64,000 nucleotides of DNA, from contig NZ_CAJHOB010000002.1 of the NCBI RefSeq assembly GCF_905120355.1, positions 209,205 through 273,204 on the forward strand. Direction: 5' to 3'. The position numbers and the translations under genes are program-made. Source of the stretch: Azonexus hydrophilus. Its GTDB lineage: Bacteria > Pseudomonadota > Gammaproteobacteria > Burkholderiales > Rhodocyclaceae. The stretch's first letter is position 1; each line of letters begins with the position of its first letter. The notes under the pieces are model-generated. The model did not search any database. It was not told where the DNA came from and was given only the letters and a program-made list of their open reading frames with translations. Below are positions 1 through 9,893 of this stretch, one piece after another.

Positions 1-370
1 ATGCGCGCGGGGTTTCCTTGCTGGCGGTGGCGTCGGTGGGGCGGGGGCTGTGGGTTTCTTCGCCCACGCTGCGCAGGCTGGCGGCTGCGTCCTGGAGCGG
101 TGTTTCGACCTGTGCCTGCAGGCTGCTCATTTCCTGCCGCATGGAGTTTTCCAGCGAGCGTGCTGATTCATTGACCTGAGCTTGCAGCTTGCGCAGTTCG
201 TCGAGCTGCATTTCGCGGTTGATATCCGCCTTGACGTCGCTGACGTAGCGCTGCGCCCGCCCGAGCAGATGCCCGACGGTGCGCGCCACCTTGGGCAGGC
301 GTTCGGGGCCGATGACAAGCAGGGCCACGATGCCGATCACCACCAATTCGGAAAAGCCGATATCAAACAT
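1..370 (-). CDS. tatB: Sec-independent translocase protein TatB (3' end missing)
   Basis: TatB is the membrane subunit that, with TatC, binds twin-arginine signal peptides. The visible 123 codons start [20 protein letters not shown], the single N-terminal membrane helix typical of TatB, followed by the conserved [13 protein letters not shown] hinge and amphipathic helix, then a charged coiled-coil region and a Pro/Thr-rich tail that is still open at the window edge. It lies downstream of tatA on the same strand, in the usual tatAB(C) order; tatC is expected just outside the window. The start at 370 is set by the FDIGF motif, which normally begins the protein. Confidence 0.93.
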   Translation of the reverse strand, partial: MFDIGFSELVVIGIVALLVIGPERLPKVARTVGHLLGRAQRYVSDVKADINREMQLDELRKLQAQVNESARSLENSMRQEMSSLQAQVETPLQDAAASLRSVGEETHSPRPTDATASKETPRA

Positions 371-466
371 GTTCTGGTCTGGAAAACGCCCCTATGGCTG
401 TCGCTCCGGGACGGAATGCACGGGGGAGCCGGGGCGGGAGTGTCAGGCTGCTGGTGGCAGGGGTGT

Positions 467-484
467 TGCGTGCGTGAGCACGCA
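467..484. repeat. Short inverted repeat between tatA and tatB
   Basis: Arms TGCGTGC and GCACGCA pair over 7 bp with loop GTGA. There is no T-tract. It may be a small RNA hairpin that tunes tatA relative to tatB expression, but there is no evidence beyond the symmetry. Confidence 0.35.
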
Positions 485-497
485 GGCCCGCCTGGCT

Positions 498-731
498 TCA
501 CTTCGAGGTGGTCTTGTCCTTGACCTCGACATCAATGGTTTCGCCGGAAACCTGTTGCGGATTCTGCGTTGTGGAGGTCGGCGTGTCGGCGCCGGCTTCT
601 TTCATGCCTTCCTTGAAACCCTTGACGGCGCCTCCCAGATCCTGGCCGATGTTGCGCAGCTTCTTGGTGCCGAAAACGAGCATGACGATGATCAGGACGA
701 TCACCCAGTGCCAGATGGAAAAAGAACCCAT
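498..731 (-). CDS. tatA: Sec-independent translocase protein TatA
   Basis: TatA forms the polymeric pore of the twin-arginine translocase. The 77-residue protein has one N-terminal membrane helix (about residues 5-21, [20 protein letters not shown]), the [16 protein letters not shown] hinge and amphipathic helix that define TatA/E, and a polar charged tail, all of normal length. It is followed by tatB and preceded by the HIT-family gene with a 9-bp gap, so it is probably cotranscribed with the end of the histidine gene block, as in many Betaproteobacteria. Confidence 0.96.
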   Translation of the reverse strand: MGSFSIWHWVIVLIIVMLVFGTKKLRNIGQDLGGAVKGFKEGMKEAGADTPTSTTQNPQQVSGETIDVEVKDKTTSK

Positions 732-740
732 GTGTGACTC

Positions 741-1091
741 CTAGTGTTTTTGAACCATGGGGCCGACCGGTTGCGGTCCGCCGAGGATGTGCATATGCAG
801 GTGCTGGACTTCCTGCTGACCGATTTCGCCGGTATTGATGATGACGCGAAAGCCTGCCGGACTCCCCTGTGCCAGCGCGATTTCATGGGCTTTGGCGAGC
901 ATCTGCCCAAGGAGGGGCGCATCGTCGGCGCTGACGGTGGCCAGCGAAGTGATGTGTTTTTTCGGAATGACCAGAATATGCACCGGGCGCTGCGGGGCGA
1001 TGTCCTTGAAGGCGATCAGTTGCTCATCTTCGTACACCCTGGCGGCGGGAATTGTTCCGGCAGCGATCTTGCAGAAAATGCAGTCGCTCAC
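741..1091 (-). CDS. hinT: HIT family purine nucleoside phosphoramidase (HinT-like)
   Basis: The 116-residue protein shows the complete HIT fold signature: CIFCKI at the N-terminus, a conserved NTGEIGQQEVQHLH segment, and the catalytic HLHMHILGG (His-x-His-x-His) near the C-terminus. HinT enzymes hydrolyse AMP-lysine and AMP-NH2-type phosphoramidates. I place the start at a GTG (1091) because the protein would otherwise lack its SDCIFCKI N-terminus; that GTG overlaps the hisE stop (GTGA), indicating translational coupling. A gene of this family normally follows hisE in Betaproteobacteria. Confidence 0.92.
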   Translation of the reverse strand: MSDCIFCKIAAGTIPAARVYEDEQLIAFKDIAPQRPVHILVIPKKHITSLATVSADDAPLLGQMLAKAHEIALAQGSPAGFRVIINTGEIGQQEVQHLHMHILGGPQPVGPMVQKH

Positions 1092-1417
1092 TTTCGGGCG
1101 CTCCGGGCGGCTTTTTCGTCGATGCCGGAAATGCCTTCCCGGCGGCGCATTTCCTGCGACACGTCTTCGATGCTCATGTCGAAGAAAACCAGCAGCACTA
1201 GGATGTGGTAGATCACATCGGTCGACTCGCGCACGATGTTGAGGCGCTTGCCGTCTTTGGCGGCCATGATCAGTTCGGCACATTCCTCGCCGATCTTTTT
1301 CAGGATGGAATCCGGGCCTTCGGCAAACAGGCTGGCGGTATAGGATTTCTCCGGATCAGCATGGCGGCGGGTGGCCAGGGTTTCGGACAGGCGGTGCAGG
1401 ATGTCGTGTGTGCTCAT
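1088..1417 (-). CDS. hisE: Phosphoribosyl-ATP pyrophosphatase HisE
   Basis: HisE hydrolyses phosphoribosyl-ATP to phosphoribosyl-AMP, the second step of histidine synthesis. The 109-residue protein contains the MazG-like metal-binding helices: KKIGEECAEL (EExxE motif) and RESTDVIYH. It is a stand-alone enzyme here, not fused to HisI. It is separated from hisI by the large hybrid kinase gene, which is unusual because hisI and hisE are normally adjacent. The ATG at 1417 gives the family's usual N-terminus (MSTHDILHRL). Confidence 0.95.
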   Translation of the reverse strand: MSTHDILHRLSETLATRRHADPEKSYTASLFAEGPDSILKKIGEECAELIMAAKDGKRLNIVRESTDVIYHILVLLVFFDMSIEDVSQEMRRREGISGIDEKAARSARK

Positions 1418-1513
1418 GCGTAAATTCCCTTCAGGTCGAGCAAGCATGTTGTCCGCTTGCGGCAGATTCTTGATCCAGTCTGCCGGCGATTTTACATCAG
1501 AGGGGGGCAGATT

Positions 1514-1547
1514 GCCCGCCGGCAGCACAAACTGCTGCCGTGCGGGC
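1514..1547 (-). repeat. Hairpin between the hybrid kinase gene and hisE
   Basis: On the minus strand GCCCG and CGGGC close a stem that continues as GGCAGCA/TGCTGCC around a five-base loop. It lies just after the kinase stop and before hisE. There is no T-tract, so it is more likely an mRNA stability or processing element than an efficient terminator; hisE would otherwise need its own promoter in the 140-bp gap. Confidence 0.4.
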
Positions 1548-1557
1548 AGCCGGGCGG

Positions 1558-4419
1558 TCAGAGTTTTTCCGCTGCGATGGCGGGTGGTTCCAGCCATTTG
1601 AGCAGGACGCTGTAGAGCACTTCCGGCGAGACGGGTTTGCTGATGAAATCGTCCATGCCGGCATCGAGGCAACGCAGGCGGTCTTCGTGGAAGGCATTGG
1701 CGGTCATGGCGATGATCGGCAGGGTGGCGGCCTGCGGCAGTTTGCGGATCTGCCGGGTGGCCTCCAGGCCGTCCATATTCGGCATCTGCATGTCCATCAG
1801 CACCAGCCGGTAGGTGTTGCGCTCCACCAGCGCCACGGCTTCGGCGCCATCAGCGGCGGTGTCGACCTCCAGGTCTACATCCTGCAGGATGGCGACGGCG
1901 ACTTCGCGGTTGATGGCGTTGTCTTCGGCCAGCAGGACCCGGCTGCCGGCGTGCCGCCCCTTGATGCTTGCGCCGGCATTGTCCAGCGGTAGCAGCGGGG
2001 GTGAATCTTCCACTACCGCTGCGCGCATCAGGCGGACGGTAAACCAGAAGGTGCTGCCCAGGCCGGGCTGGCTGCTGGCCCCCACTTCCCCACCCATGAG
2101 CTCGGCCAGCTTGCGGGTAATGGCGAGCCCCAGACCGGTGCCACCGTATTTACGGGTGGTTGTATTGTCGGCTTGCTCGAAGGCGGAAAACAGGCGGGGG
2201 ATGCTTTCCGCCGCGATGCCGATGCCGCTGTCTGCGACTTCAAAGCGCAGCAAGGCGCTGCTGTCATCTTCTTCGATCGGCTGGACACGAATCGTGACCT
2301 GGCCGGTATCGGTGAATTTGATTGCGTTGACCACGTAATTGAGCAGGGCCTGCTGGATGCGGGTGGCGTCGCCGAGCAGGCCGGTGGGCAGGGGCGACAG
2401 TTCGCTGGTGAGGCACAGCTGTTTCTGGTGGGCCTGTTCGGAGAGCATGGTCAGGATGTTGTCGACGATGCCTGCTACGTGTAGTGGTCGTTGTTCCAGA
2501 TGGAATTTTCCAGACTCGATCTTCGACAGGTCGAGGATGGCGTTGAGGATGCCCAGCAGGTGTTGGCCGGCGCCGATGATCTTGTTCAGCCGGCCCTGTT
2601 GTTGCCGGTCATGGGTCTGGTGCTGCATGAGGCTGGACAGACCGATGATGGCGTTCATCGGGGTGCGTATTTCGTGGCTCATGTTGGCCAGGAAGGCGCT
2701 CTTGGCGATGGCGGCCGATTCGGCTGCTTCCTTCGCCTGGCGCCACTCGATTTCGAGCGCTTTGCGGGCGCTGAGGTCGATATGCGTGCCGACCGCCCGC
2801 ACCGGCTGACCGCTGGCGTCACGTTCGACCACCTTGCCGCGGCTGAGGATCCATTTGTAGCTGCCATCCTTGCAGCGCAGGCGGAATTCGATTTCGTAGC
2901 TGCCCTCTTGTGCCAGTTTGTCACGGACCAGAGTAACGGTTTGCTGGCGCTCTTCGCTGGGGAGTTGTGCCACAAAGATGTCATGCACATCGTTGCCGAG
3001 TTCGCCCGGAGCATAGCCCAGCATGGTGCTGTAGGCGGGGTTTACGTAGGTCTGGCCGTTCAGGAGGTTCCAGTCCCAGATGCCATCGCGGGTGGCTTCC
3101 AGCGCGAATTTGTAGCGTTCTTCACTGGCGCTGATCTGCGCCATCATGTCCGACAGCGCGGCAGTGCGTTCGGCCACCATGGTTTCCAGCTGGGCCTGGC
3201 GGTTGCTCTGTTCGGCTTCTGTCCGCTTGCGTTCGGTGATGTCGTGGGAGATGCCGAGGACGCCGATGATCCTGCCCTGAGCGTCGTACACCGGTGTCTT
3301 GGTTGTTTCGAATACCCCCTGGTAGCCATCCGCAGCGAAGGTGAGTACTTCTTCATTGCGCGTCGGGCCGCCTCGGGCGATGGCGGTCTGATCGTTGTGG
3401 CGGAAGAACTCGGCCTGCTCGCGGGGCACGAAATCGAAATCAGTTTTGCCGATGACGGCTGTCGCCGGGATACCGACACAACGCTCAAAACTCTTGTTGC
3501 AGGAGAGGTAGATGCCGTTGCTGTTTTTCAGCCAGACCAGGTCGGGAATGGTCTCCAGCAGGGTTTGCAGGTAGGTCCGCTCACGCGCCAGTTCGTGGTA
3601 GGGCCGGCGGACGCCGGCAACGAACAGCGCCCGGTAGATCATCATGTAGGCGATCGCCTTGTAAATGTGGCCAAGCAGGTTGAAGACGTCGGTGACGTCG
3701 GCATAGAGCGTGAAGAACAGTTCGGCCAATCCAAGTACCCAGGCGGCAGCGGCCAGCCACAATCCGTCAGGCTGGCGTTGCTGCAACGCCGTGCGGTAGA
3801 GCAGCAGTGCCGCCAGTCCATAGAGCAGCGCCAGTACGTACTCGCTACCGATCTTGAGATCGGTCAGGCCGCTGCCGGGAATGAAGGTGCGCGGCAACCA
3901 GGCGCTGTGGACGAGGACCAGCCACCAGACGGCAGCGCTGACGGCAAGGGCGGCGAGCAGCGCACCCAGGCAGCGCCGGGGTGACCAGTGCGCGGGCCGG
4001 CGCAGGGCGACGGCAAGGAGTATCGCGGCGGCAATGAAACGTGCGGCCAGCCAGAAGTTGATGGCCTTTTCCGGACTGCTGGGGGTGACCAGATCCGGCA
4101 TGCCGGCAAAGGACAGGGTGTGCGCCAGGTCGATCAGGGTGACGGCGAGAAATCCGGTGCCGAGAATGACGGCGTGACTGTTGTCCTCGATCCGGCGCAG
4201 GTTCCAGGAGAGGGCAAAGACCATGGCTGAAACTGCCATGACAACGAATTCGAGCGCGATATGAAAGGGCAGGTAATGCGCCGGGTTGGCAAAAAACTGG
4301 AATGCCGGCAGCCAGCCGCCGAGCAGGAGCAGGCCACTCAGCGCCGTTACCCAGACCAGGGGGGCGGTAAATTTTTTGTCTGTGCGCTGCGGGGTGCTGG
4401 GCAGTGTGGTGCCGTTCAT
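1558..4419 (-). CDS. Membrane-bound hybrid sensor histidine kinase (MASE3-PAS-PAS-HisKA-HATPase-REC)
   Basis: The 953-residue protein has, in order: seven or eight membrane helices (about 20-270) with [14 protein letters not shown], which fits the MASE3 sensor family; a PAS/PAC pair (about 280-397); a short coiled coil; a second PAS/PAC (about 430-552); a dimerisation and phosphoacceptor domain with [11 protein letters not shown] (His582); an ATPase domain with N-box near Asn698, DSGIG at 730-734 and GGTGLGL at 759-765; and a receiver domain with Asp876 and Lys928. All catalytic residues are present. It sits between hisI and hisE, where no kinase is usually found, and has no partner response regulator next to it. 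The ligand and output are unknown. Confidence 0.93.
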   Translation of the reverse strand: MNGTTLPSTPQRTDKKFTAPLVWVTALSGLLLLGGWLPAFQFFANPAHYLPFHIALEFVVMAVSAMVFALSWNLRRIEDNSHAVILGTGFLAVTLIDLAHTLSFAGMPDLVTPSSPEKAINFWLAARFIAAAILLAVALRRPAHWSPRRCLGALLAALAVSAAVWWLVLVHSAWLPRTFIPGSGLTDLKIGSEYVLALLYGLAALLLYRTALQQRQPDGLWLAAAAWVLGLAELFFTLYADVTDVFNLLGHIYKAIAYMMIYRALFVAGVRRPYHELARERTYLQTLLETIPDLVWLKNSNGIYLSCNKSFERCVGIPATAVIGKTDFDFVPREQAEFFRHNDQTAIARGGPTRNEEVLTFAADGYQGVFETTKTPVYDAQGRIIGVLGISHDITERKRTEAEQSNRQAQLETMVAERTAALSDMMAQISASEERYKFALEATRDGIWDWNLLNGQTYVNPAYSTMLGYAPGELGNDVHDIFVAQLPSEERQQTVTLVRDKLAQEGSYEIEFRLRCKDGSYKWILSRGKVVERDASGQPVRAVGTHIDLSARKALEIEWRQAKEAAESAAIAKSAFLANMSHEIRTPMNAIIGLSSLMQHQTHDRQQQGRLNKIIGAGQHLLGILNAILDLSKIESGKFHLEQRPLHVAGIVDNILTMLSEQAHQKQLCLTSELSPLPTGLLGDATRIQQALLNYVVNAIKFTDTGQVTIRVQPIEEDDSSALLRFEVADSGIGIAAESIPRLFSAFEQADNTTTRKYGGTGLGLAITRKLAELMGGEVGASSQPGLGSTFWFTVRLMRAAVVEDSPPLLPLDNAGASIKGRHAGSRVLLAEDNAINREVAVAILQDVDLEVDTAADGAEAVALVERNTYRLVLMDMQMPNMDGLEATRQIRKLPQAATLPIIAMTANAFHEDRLRCLDAGMDDFISKPVSPEVLYSVLLKWLEPPAIAAEKL

Positions 4420-4473
4420 GGCGTTTTCAGGACGAGTCGTCCGGTAGGCCCGGCAGCCTGGCTGAGCCCAAGC

Positions 4474-4881
4474 TTACGGGGTGGCAGTGTAAATTTTCTG
4501 CGGATCCTTGATGACCGGATCGGCAGCGACCCAGCGTTGTCCCTGCAGTTCGTTGAAAAAGCAACTGGCGCGGCCGGTATGGCAGGCGATGCCACCGATC
4601 TGTTCGATCTGCAGCAGCAGTACATCACCGTCGCAGTCGGTGCGGATCGAGCGGATTTTCTGCAGGTGTCCCGATTCTTCACCCTTGCGCCACAGGCGCT
4701 GGCGCGAGCGCGACCAGTACACGGCGTAGCCGCAGGCCAGTGTTTCCTGCAGGGACTGACGGTTCATCCAGGCAAACATCACCACGCGACCGCTTTCGTC
4801 TTGGGCAATGGCGGGAATCATGCCGTCGGCGTCCCATTTGAGCGCCGTCAGCCAGTCCAGATCGTGTTGCAGATCAGCCAT
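4474..4881 (-). CDS. hisI: Phosphoribosyl-AMP cyclohydrolase HisI
   Basis: HisI opens the adenine ring of phosphoribosyl-AMP, the third step of histidine synthesis, using zinc and magnesium. The 135-residue single-domain protein contains the metal ligands CDGD and the [10 protein letters not shown] zinc motif, plus [10 protein letters not shown] and [14 protein letters not shown]. Its ATG overlaps the hisF stop by one base (TAATG), so translation is probably coupled. No HisE domain is fused; hisE lies 3 kb downstream. Confidence 0.96.
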   Translation of the reverse strand: MADLQHDLDWLTALKWDADGMIPAIAQDESGRVVMFAWMNRQSLQETLACGYAVYWSRSRQRLWRKGEESGHLQKIRSIRTDCDGDVLLLQIEQIGGIACHTGRASCFFNELQGQRWVAADPVIKDPQKIYTATP

Positions 4882-5639
4882 TACAGTCGCACTTCGATGC
4901 CGCGTGCGGCCATGTATTCCTTGGCCTGGCGCACGGTGTATTCGCCGAAATGGAAGATGGAGGCGGCCAGGACCGCATCCGCCCGGCCTTCGCTTACGCC
5001 ATCGGCAAGGTGCTGCAGGTTGCCGACGCCGCCGGAAGCGATCACCGGAATATCGACAGCATCGGCGACGGCGCGGGTCAACGGCAGATCGAAGCCGTTC
5101 TTGGTGCCGTCACGATCCATGCTGGTCAGGAGGATTTCGCCGGCGCCGAGCGCCTGCACCTGTTTGGCCCAGCTGACCACGTCCATGCCGGTATCGTTGC
5201 GGCCGCCGTGGGTATAGACGTGCCAGCTGCCGGGGGCGACCTGTTTGGCATCAATGGCGACGACGATGCACTGGCTGCCGACCTTGCTCGAAGCGTCGTG
5301 AATCAGATCGGGGTTGAGCACGGCGGCGGTATTCATCGATACCTTGTCGGCGCCGGCATTGAGAAGCCGTCGCACGTCTTCCACCTTGCGCACGCCGCCA
5401 CCGACGGTGAGCGGGATGAAGACCTGCTCGGCGCAGGCTTCGACGATGTGCAGGATGATGTCGCGCTGGTCGGAGGAGGCGGTGATATCGAGGAAGGTCA
5501 GTTCGTCGGCGCCTTGTTCGTTGTAGCGGCGGGCAATTTCCACCGGGTCGCCTGCGTCGCGCAGACCTACGAAATTGGTGCCCTTGACGACCCGGCCGGC
5601 GGTGACGTCAAGGCAGGGGATGATGCGCTTGGCGAGCAT
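4881..5639 (-). CDS. hisF: Imidazole glycerol phosphate synthase cyclase subunit HisF
   Basis: HisF is the TIM-barrel half of IGP synthase; with HisH it turns PRFAR and ammonia into imidazole glycerol phosphate and AICAR. The 252-residue sequence starts [20 protein letters not shown], with catalytic Asp11, and keeps the phosphate-binding GGGVR and GGVGN loops and the second catalytic Asp region ([11 protein letters not shown]). Length and motifs are normal. Two bases separate it from hisA. Confidence 0.97.
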   Translation of the reverse strand: MLAKRIIPCLDVTAGRVVKGTNFVGLRDAGDPVEIARRYNEQGADELTFLDITASSDQRDIILHIVEACAEQVFIPLTVGGGVRKVEDVRRLLNAGADKVSMNTAAVLNPDLIHDASSKVGSQCIVVAIDAKQVAPGSWHVYTHGGRNDTGMDVVSWAKQVQALGAGEILLTSMDRDGTKNGFDLPLTRAVADAVDIPVIASGGVGNLQHLADGVSEGRADAVLAASIFHFGEYTVRQAKEYMAARGIEVRL

Positions 5640-5641
5640 GG

Positions 5642-6394
5642 TCAGCGGCCCGTTTGGGGGGACAGTTCGTCGGCCAGCGCCTGTGCGGCCTGGAAGTCGA
5701 GCGAGCCGTCGTAGATGGCACGACCGGCGATACTGCCGACCACCCCTTCGCTCTCGACGGCGCAGAGGGCGCGGATGTCGTCGAGGTTGGACAGGCCGCC
5801 GGAGGCAATGACCGGAATGTTCAGGGCTTGCGCCAGGCGTACGGTGGCGTCGATGTTGATGCCGGAGAGCATGCCGTCGCGGCCGATGTCGGTGTAGATG
5901 ATGGATTCGACGCCGTAATCTTCGTATTTCTTGCCCAGATCGACCACATCGTGGCCGGTCAGCTTCGACCAGCCATCGGTCGCCACCTTGCCGTCCTTGG
6001 CATCCAGACCAACGATGATGTGGCCGGGGAAGGCGGCGCAGGCATCGGCCACAAAGCCGGGATTCTTGACCGCGGCGGTGCCGATGATGACGTAGGTGAG
6101 GCCACCGTCAAGGCAGGCTGCGATGGTGTCCAGATCGCGGATGCCGCCGCCCAGTTGCACCGGGATTTCGCTGCCGACTTCGGCCAGAATAGCCTTGATC
6201 GCCGCGGCATTTTTGGGTTTGCCGGCAAAGGCGCCGTTCAGATCGACCAGATGCAGCCGCCGGGCGCCTTGGTCAAGCCAGTGGCGGGCTTGTTCGGCCG
6301 GGCTTTCGGAAAATACGGTGACCTGTTCCATCAGGCCTTGTTTGAGGCGGACGCACTGTCCGTCTTTCAGGTCGATCGCGGGAATAAGCAGCAT
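5642..6394 (-). CDS. hisA: ProFAR isomerase HisA
   Basis: HisA catalyses the Amadori rearrangement of ProFAR to PRFAR. The 250-residue (beta/alpha)8 barrel starts [20 protein letters not shown] with catalytic Asp8, and has the second catalytic aspartate in [10 protein letters not shown] and the phosphate loops QLGGGIR and ASGGLSN. It lies between hisH and hisF in the usual order. Confidence 0.97.
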   Translation of the reverse strand: MLLIPAIDLKDGQCVRLKQGLMEQVTVFSESPAEQARHWLDQGARRLHLVDLNGAFAGKPKNAAAIKAILAEVGSEIPVQLGGGIRDLDTIAACLDGGLTYVIIGTAAVKNPGFVADACAAFPGHIIVGLDAKDGKVATDGWSKLTGHDVVDLGKKYEDYGVESIIYTDIGRDGMLSGINIDATVRLAQALNIPVIASGGLSNLDDIRALCAVESEGVVGSIAGRAIYDGSLDFQAAQALADELSPQTGR

Positions 6395-6450
6395 GGCAGT
6401 AAGGGAGGGATTGTCAGGGAATGGGATTCAGGCGCGGGTTCAGGGGTGCC

Positions 6451-7098
6451 TCAGGGGTGCCACTCGACGAAGTTTTTCAGGAGTTGCAGGCCGTCACGGG
6501 CGCTTTTTTCGGGGTGGAATTGCACTGCAAAAATATTATCTTGCGCGACTGCCGAGGTAAAGCTGAGGCCGTAGTCGGTGGTACCGGCGCACAGGGCGCT
6601 GTCCGGTGCCTGCACGCAGTAGCTGTGTACGAAGTAAAAACGGCTGTGGTCGGCAATCCCGGCCCACAGGGGATGGGGCTTTTTCTGGGCGACGGTATTC
6701 CAGCCCATGTGCGGTACTTTCAGGCGCGAACCGTCCGCGCCGTGCATGCGTGCTGCCGGAAAGCGCTGCACGCTGCCGGGAAAGATGCCGAGGCCGGCGG
6801 CGTCACCTTCTTCGCTGTGGGCGAACAGCATCTGTTCACCGATGCAGATGCCGAGAAAGGGCTTGCTGCGCGCTGCGGCAATGACCGCCGGGCGCAGGCC
6901 GCGCTGCTCGAGTTCGCGCATGCAGTCGGGCATGGCGCCCTGGCCGGGGAAAACGACGCGCGCCGCCGCCGCGACCTGGGCCGGGTCAGCGGTGACCACT
7001 ACCGGGGCGCCAGCGGCGACATGCTCGATGGCTTTGGCCACCGAGCGCAGATTGCCCATGCCGTAGTCAATGACGGCAATCGTCTGGCCTGCACGCAT
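6451..7098 (-). CDS. hisH: Imidazole glycerol phosphate synthase glutaminase subunit HisH
   Basis: HisH releases ammonia from glutamine and passes it to HisF. The 215-residue class I amidotransferase starts with IAVIDYGMGNLRSV and has the nucleophile Cys in LGICIGEQML and the His/Glu of the triad in VQFHPEKS. Its ATG overlaps the stop of hisB at position 7098, implying coupled translation. Confidence 0.96.
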   Translation of the reverse strand: MRAGQTIAVIDYGMGNLRSVAKAIEHVAAGAPVVVTADPAQVAAAARVVFPGQGAMPDCMRELEQRGLRPAVIAAARSKPFLGICIGEQMLFAHSEEGDAAGLGIFPGSVQRFPAARMHGADGSRLKVPHMGWNTVAQKKPHPLWAGIADHSRFYFVHSYCVQAPDSALCAGTTDYGLSFTSAVAQDNIFAVQFHPEKSARDGLQLLKNFVEWHP

Positions 7099-7685
7099 TA
7101 CAGCGCTCCCTTGGTGGAGGGCAGGGCGCCGGCCATGCGTGGGTCTGGCGTGACGGCCATGCGCAGCGCCCGGCCAAAGGCCTTGAAAATGGTTTCAGCC
7201 TGGTGGTGTGCATTCTTGCCACGCAGATTGTCGATGTGCAGGGTCATGCCGGCATGGTTGACCAGGCCCTGGAAAAATTCAGCGATCAGGTCGACATCGA
7301 AGCCACCGATGGTGGCCCGGGTGAATTCAACGTTGAAACTGAGGCCGGGGCGGCCGGACAGATCGATCACCACCCGCGTCAGCGCTTCATCCAGTGGCAC
7401 ATAGCTGTGACCGTAGCGGGTCAGCCCCTTCTTGTCGCCCCAGGCGCGGGCCAGCGCCTGGCCCAGGGTGATGCCGGCATCTTCCACCGTATGGTGGGCG
7501 TCGATGTGCAGGTCGCCCTGTGCTTCGATGTCAATGTCGATCAGCCCGTGGCGCACGATCTGGTCGAGCATGTGGTCAAGAAAGGGCACGCCGGTGGCAA
7601 GTTTTCCCTGGCCGCTGCCATCCAGGTTCACCTTGGCGGTGATCTGAGTTTCCAGGGTGTTGCGGGCAATTTCGGCTTGGCGCAT
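7098..7685 (-). CDS. hisB: Imidazoleglycerol-phosphate dehydratase HisB
   Basis: HisB dehydrates imidazole glycerol phosphate to imidazole acetol phosphate. The 195-residue monofunctional enzyme shows the manganese-binding motifs [10 protein letters not shown] and GKNAHHQAE and the [11 protein letters not shown] segment. No HisN phosphatase domain is fused. The start at 7685 ([10 protein letters not shown]) matches the usual length; an in-frame ATG 45 bases upstream would add a non-conserved extension. It is transcribed divergently from hisC, which normally lies just upstream on the same strand. Confidence 0.95.
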   Translation of the reverse strand: MRQAEIARNTLETQITAKVNLDGSGQGKLATGVPFLDHMLDQIVRHGLIDIDIEAQGDLHIDAHHTVEDAGITLGQALARAWGDKKGLTRYGHSYVPLDEALTRVVIDLSGRPGLSFNVEFTRATIGGFDVDLIAEFFQGLVNHAGMTLHIDNLRGKNAHHQAETIFKAFGRALRMAVTPDPRMAGALPSTKGAL

Positions 7686-7691
7686 GGCGAC

Positions 7692-7761
7692 GGCTCTCGG
7701 GGAGGTTGAAACAGTCCGGCATGATACCATTCAGCCCTGTTTTTACGCCTTTCCGAGAGCC
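7692..7761. repeat. 9-bp inverted repeat flanking the hisB/hisC divergent start region
   Basis: GGCTCTCGG at 7692-7700 and CCGAGAGCC at 7753-7761 are exact reverse complements, one just upstream of each start codon. Each arm supplies the weak purine-rich (GAGAG) sequence in front of its gene. The symmetry could be a scar of the inversion that reversed hisC or a shared operator. Confidence 0.5.
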
Positions 7762-7763
7762 CA

Positions 7764-8840
7764 ATGAGCCGTTTCTGGAGCCCGGTCGTTCACGACCTTA
7801 CCCCCTATGTTCCGGGCGAGCAGCCCAAGCTTGCCAACCTCATCAAGCTCAATACCAACGAAAACCCCTTTCCGCCTTCGCCGCGCGTCCATGCCGCGAT
7901 CCTCGCCGAGCTGGGGCAGGATGCAGCCAGTCTGCGTCTGTACCCGGACCCCAATGCCGACCTGCTCAAGCAGGCCATTGCCCGCCGCTATGCCGTGACG
8001 GCGCAGGAAGTGTTCGTTGGCAATAGCTCCGACGAGGTGCTGGCGCACACTTTTCAGGCGCTGCTGCAGCACTCGGCGCCGATCCTTTTTCCCGACATTA
8101 CCTACAGCTTTTACCCGGTGTATTGCGGTCTGTACGGGATTGCCAGCCGCAGGGTGCCGCTGGCCGACGATTTCAGCATCAATCCGGCGGACTATTGTGA
8201 TCCGGCGGAGGCCGTGGGCGGCATCATTTTCCCCAACCCGAACGCGCCCACCGGACGCCTGCTGCCGTTGGCAGCGATCGAGCAGATGGCCAGGGCGCGG
8301 CCGGACTGCGTGATTGTGGTCGATGAGGCCTATATCGATTTTGGCGGCGACACGGCCGTTCCCCTGACGCAGCGTTACGACAACATTCTGGTTATCCATA
8401 CCTTGTCCAAGTCGCGTGCTTTGGCTGGTTTGCGCGTAGGTTATGCGATCGGCCAGCCGGTGCTGATCGAAGCATTGGAGCGGGTGAAAAATAGCTTCAA
8501 TTCCTACCCGCTCGACCGCCTGGCGCTGGTGGGCGCGGTGGCGGCGATCGAGGATGTGGCTTACTACCAGGCGTGCAACGCGCAGGTGATCGCCAGTCGG
8601 GAAAAACTGATTGCCGATCTGCAGCAACTCGGTTTCGAGGTGCTGCCGTCTGCGGCCAACTTCATCTTCGGCCGCCATCCGCGTCATGACGCCGCAGCAC
8701 TGGCGCAGGCACTACGCGCCAGGAGCATCATCGTCCGCCATTTCCGCTCGTCCCGCATCGAACAGTTCCTGCGTATCAGCATAGGTACGCCGGCCGAGTG
8801 CCAGGCGCTGGTCGATGCCCTGCGCGAACTCGTGGCCTGA
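7764..8840 (+). CDS. hisC: Histidinol-phosphate aminotransferase HisC
   Basis: HisC is the PLP enzyme that transaminates imidazole acetol phosphate to histidinol phosphate. The 358-residue protein has the fold type I signatures: [13 protein letters not shown] near the N-terminus, [19 protein letters not shown], and the PLP-binding Lys in [15 protein letters not shown]. It is intact but inverted relative to the other his genes and shares a divergent start region with hisB. An 8851 gene follows after 10 bp. Confidence 0.95.
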   Translation: MSRFWSPVVHDLTPYVPGEQPKLANLIKLNTNENPFPPSPRVHAAILAELGQDAASLRLYPDPNADLLKQAIARRYAVTAQEVFVGNSSDEVLAHTFQALLQHSAPILFPDITYSFYPVYCGLYGIASRRVPLADDFSINPADYCDPAEAVGGIIFPNPNAPTGRLLPLAAIEQMARARPDCVIVVDEAYIDFGGDTAVPLTQRYDNILVIHTLSKSRALAGLRVGYAIGQPVLIEALERVKNSFNSYPLDRLALVGAVAAIEDVAYYQACNAQVIASREKLIADLQQLGFEVLPSAANFIFGRHPRHDAAALAQALRARSIIVRHFRSSRIEQFLRISIGTPAECQALVDALRELVA

Positions 8841-8850
8841 AACAAGCCGG

Positions 8851-9354
8851 ATGAAAGCGGATCTGGCCCAACGCCTTGCCCAGGCGGCAGAAGCCTATCA
8901 GGCGGCGGTGGTGATTCCCCATTGCGCCCGCTGCAGCGCGCCCTGCTGCCGGCTGGACAAGCTGGTGCTCGATCTGGAATGGCGACAGGTACGGGTGTTG
9001 TGGCAGGTACAGGCGCCGCGTACCGAGTTTGACCGCAAGCTGGACGCCGGCCAGGGGCCGCAGGAAATCCGCCGCACCCATGGTCGCTACTACGTGCATC
9101 AGAAGCCCTGTCCGGCCTACGACGCGGCGCGGCCGGGCTGCCGGATTTACGACCAGCCCTTGAAGCCTGCCGGCTGCAGCGATTTTCCGGTGTATGAAGA
9201 CGGCGGCGTGATCGTTGCCGACCTGCGCTGTGAAGCGGTGACGGTGGACTCCCTGCGGGCCCGTCTGAGTGAAGTCATCGGCCCGGGCAAGCAGTTGCGG
9301 CAGAGCGCTGATCGGGACTTTCCCTTCCTGCTCGAATTTTCAGTGCGTAGCTGA
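8851..9354 (+). CDS. YkgJ-family cysteine cluster protein
   Basis: The 167-residue protein carries the CxxCxxxCC-type cluster of the YkgJ/UPF0153 family: HCARCSAPCC near the N-terminus, then KPCPAYDAARPGCRIYDQPL and GCSDFP. These cysteines probably bind zinc or an iron-sulphur cluster; no biochemical function is established for most members. The start at 8851 fits the family; 12 more codons upstream would overlap hisC. It shares the orientation of hisC and probably its transcript. Confidence 0.8.
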   Translation: MKADLAQRLAQAAEAYQAAVVIPHCARCSAPCCRLDKLVLDLEWRQVRVLWQVQAPRTEFDRKLDAGQGPQEIRRTHGRYYVHQKPCPAYDAARPGCRIYDQPLKPAGCSDFPVYEDGGVIVADLRCEAVTVDSLRARLSEVIGPGKQLRQSADRDFPFLLEFSVRS

Positions 9355-9374
9355 GTTATCGCCGGGCGGCGGGC

Positions 9375-9893
9375 TCAGAGCCAGCCAAGGCCGCCGGCCA
9401 GGGCGCCGAGGCCGATATACCAGAGCGGGTGCCGCGAGCTGCGCAGACTTGCCACGGCGACCAGGGCGAGCAGCAACCAGGCGCGCCAGCCGAATTGGGC
9501 CGCCTGTGCGATCAGGGTGGCGCCGGAGAAGATCAGACCCACTGCGAGCGGTGCGACGCCGATACTGATTGCCTGTTGCCAGCGGTGGCCGGCAAAGCTC
9601 TCCCAGCGGTCGATCAGCAGGTAGATGAGGACGCTCATCGGCAGGCACATTGCCAGTGTCGTTGCCAGCGCTCCGGCCAGCCCGGCAACCTTCCAGCCGA
9701 TCAGCGTCACCACCAGCACGTTCGGGCCGGGCGCCGCCTGGGCGATGGCGTAGAGATGGGTGAAGGTGGTGTCGTCCAGCCAGCCGTGTTCGAGCACGAC
9801 GACCCGGTGCATTTCCGGCAGCAGCGCGGTGGCGCCGCCGAAGGCCACGAACGACAGCACGACGAACTCGATGAACAGCGCCAGTACAATCAT
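9375..9893 (-). CDS. Chromate transporter family protein, second half (ChrA C-domain type)
   Basis: The 172-residue protein has the CHR-domain hallmarks FVAFGGATALLPE and AIAQAAPGPNVLVV and about six membrane helices. In short-chain CHR systems two such half-size proteins form one transporter; the partner is the gene just upstream, overlapping by 4 bp (ATGA). Members export chromate in some bacteria, but many have unknown substrates. The start MIVLALFIEF is chosen from the overlap and from the conserved N-terminal helix. Confidence 0.85.
   Translation of the reverse strand: MIVLALFIEFVVLSFVAFGGATALLPEMHRVVVLEHGWLDDTTFTHLYAIAQAAPGPNVLVVTLIGWKVAGLAGALATTLAMCLPMSVLIYLLIDRWESFAGHRWQQAISIGVAPLAVGLIFSGATLIAQAAQFGWRAWLLLALVAVASLRSSRHPLWYIGLGALAGGLGWL

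Noticed and set aside
2491..3984. Open frame on the plus strand inside the hybrid kinase gene
   Set aside because: The kinase PAS, HisKA and receiver motifs run through this region on the minus strand without interruption.
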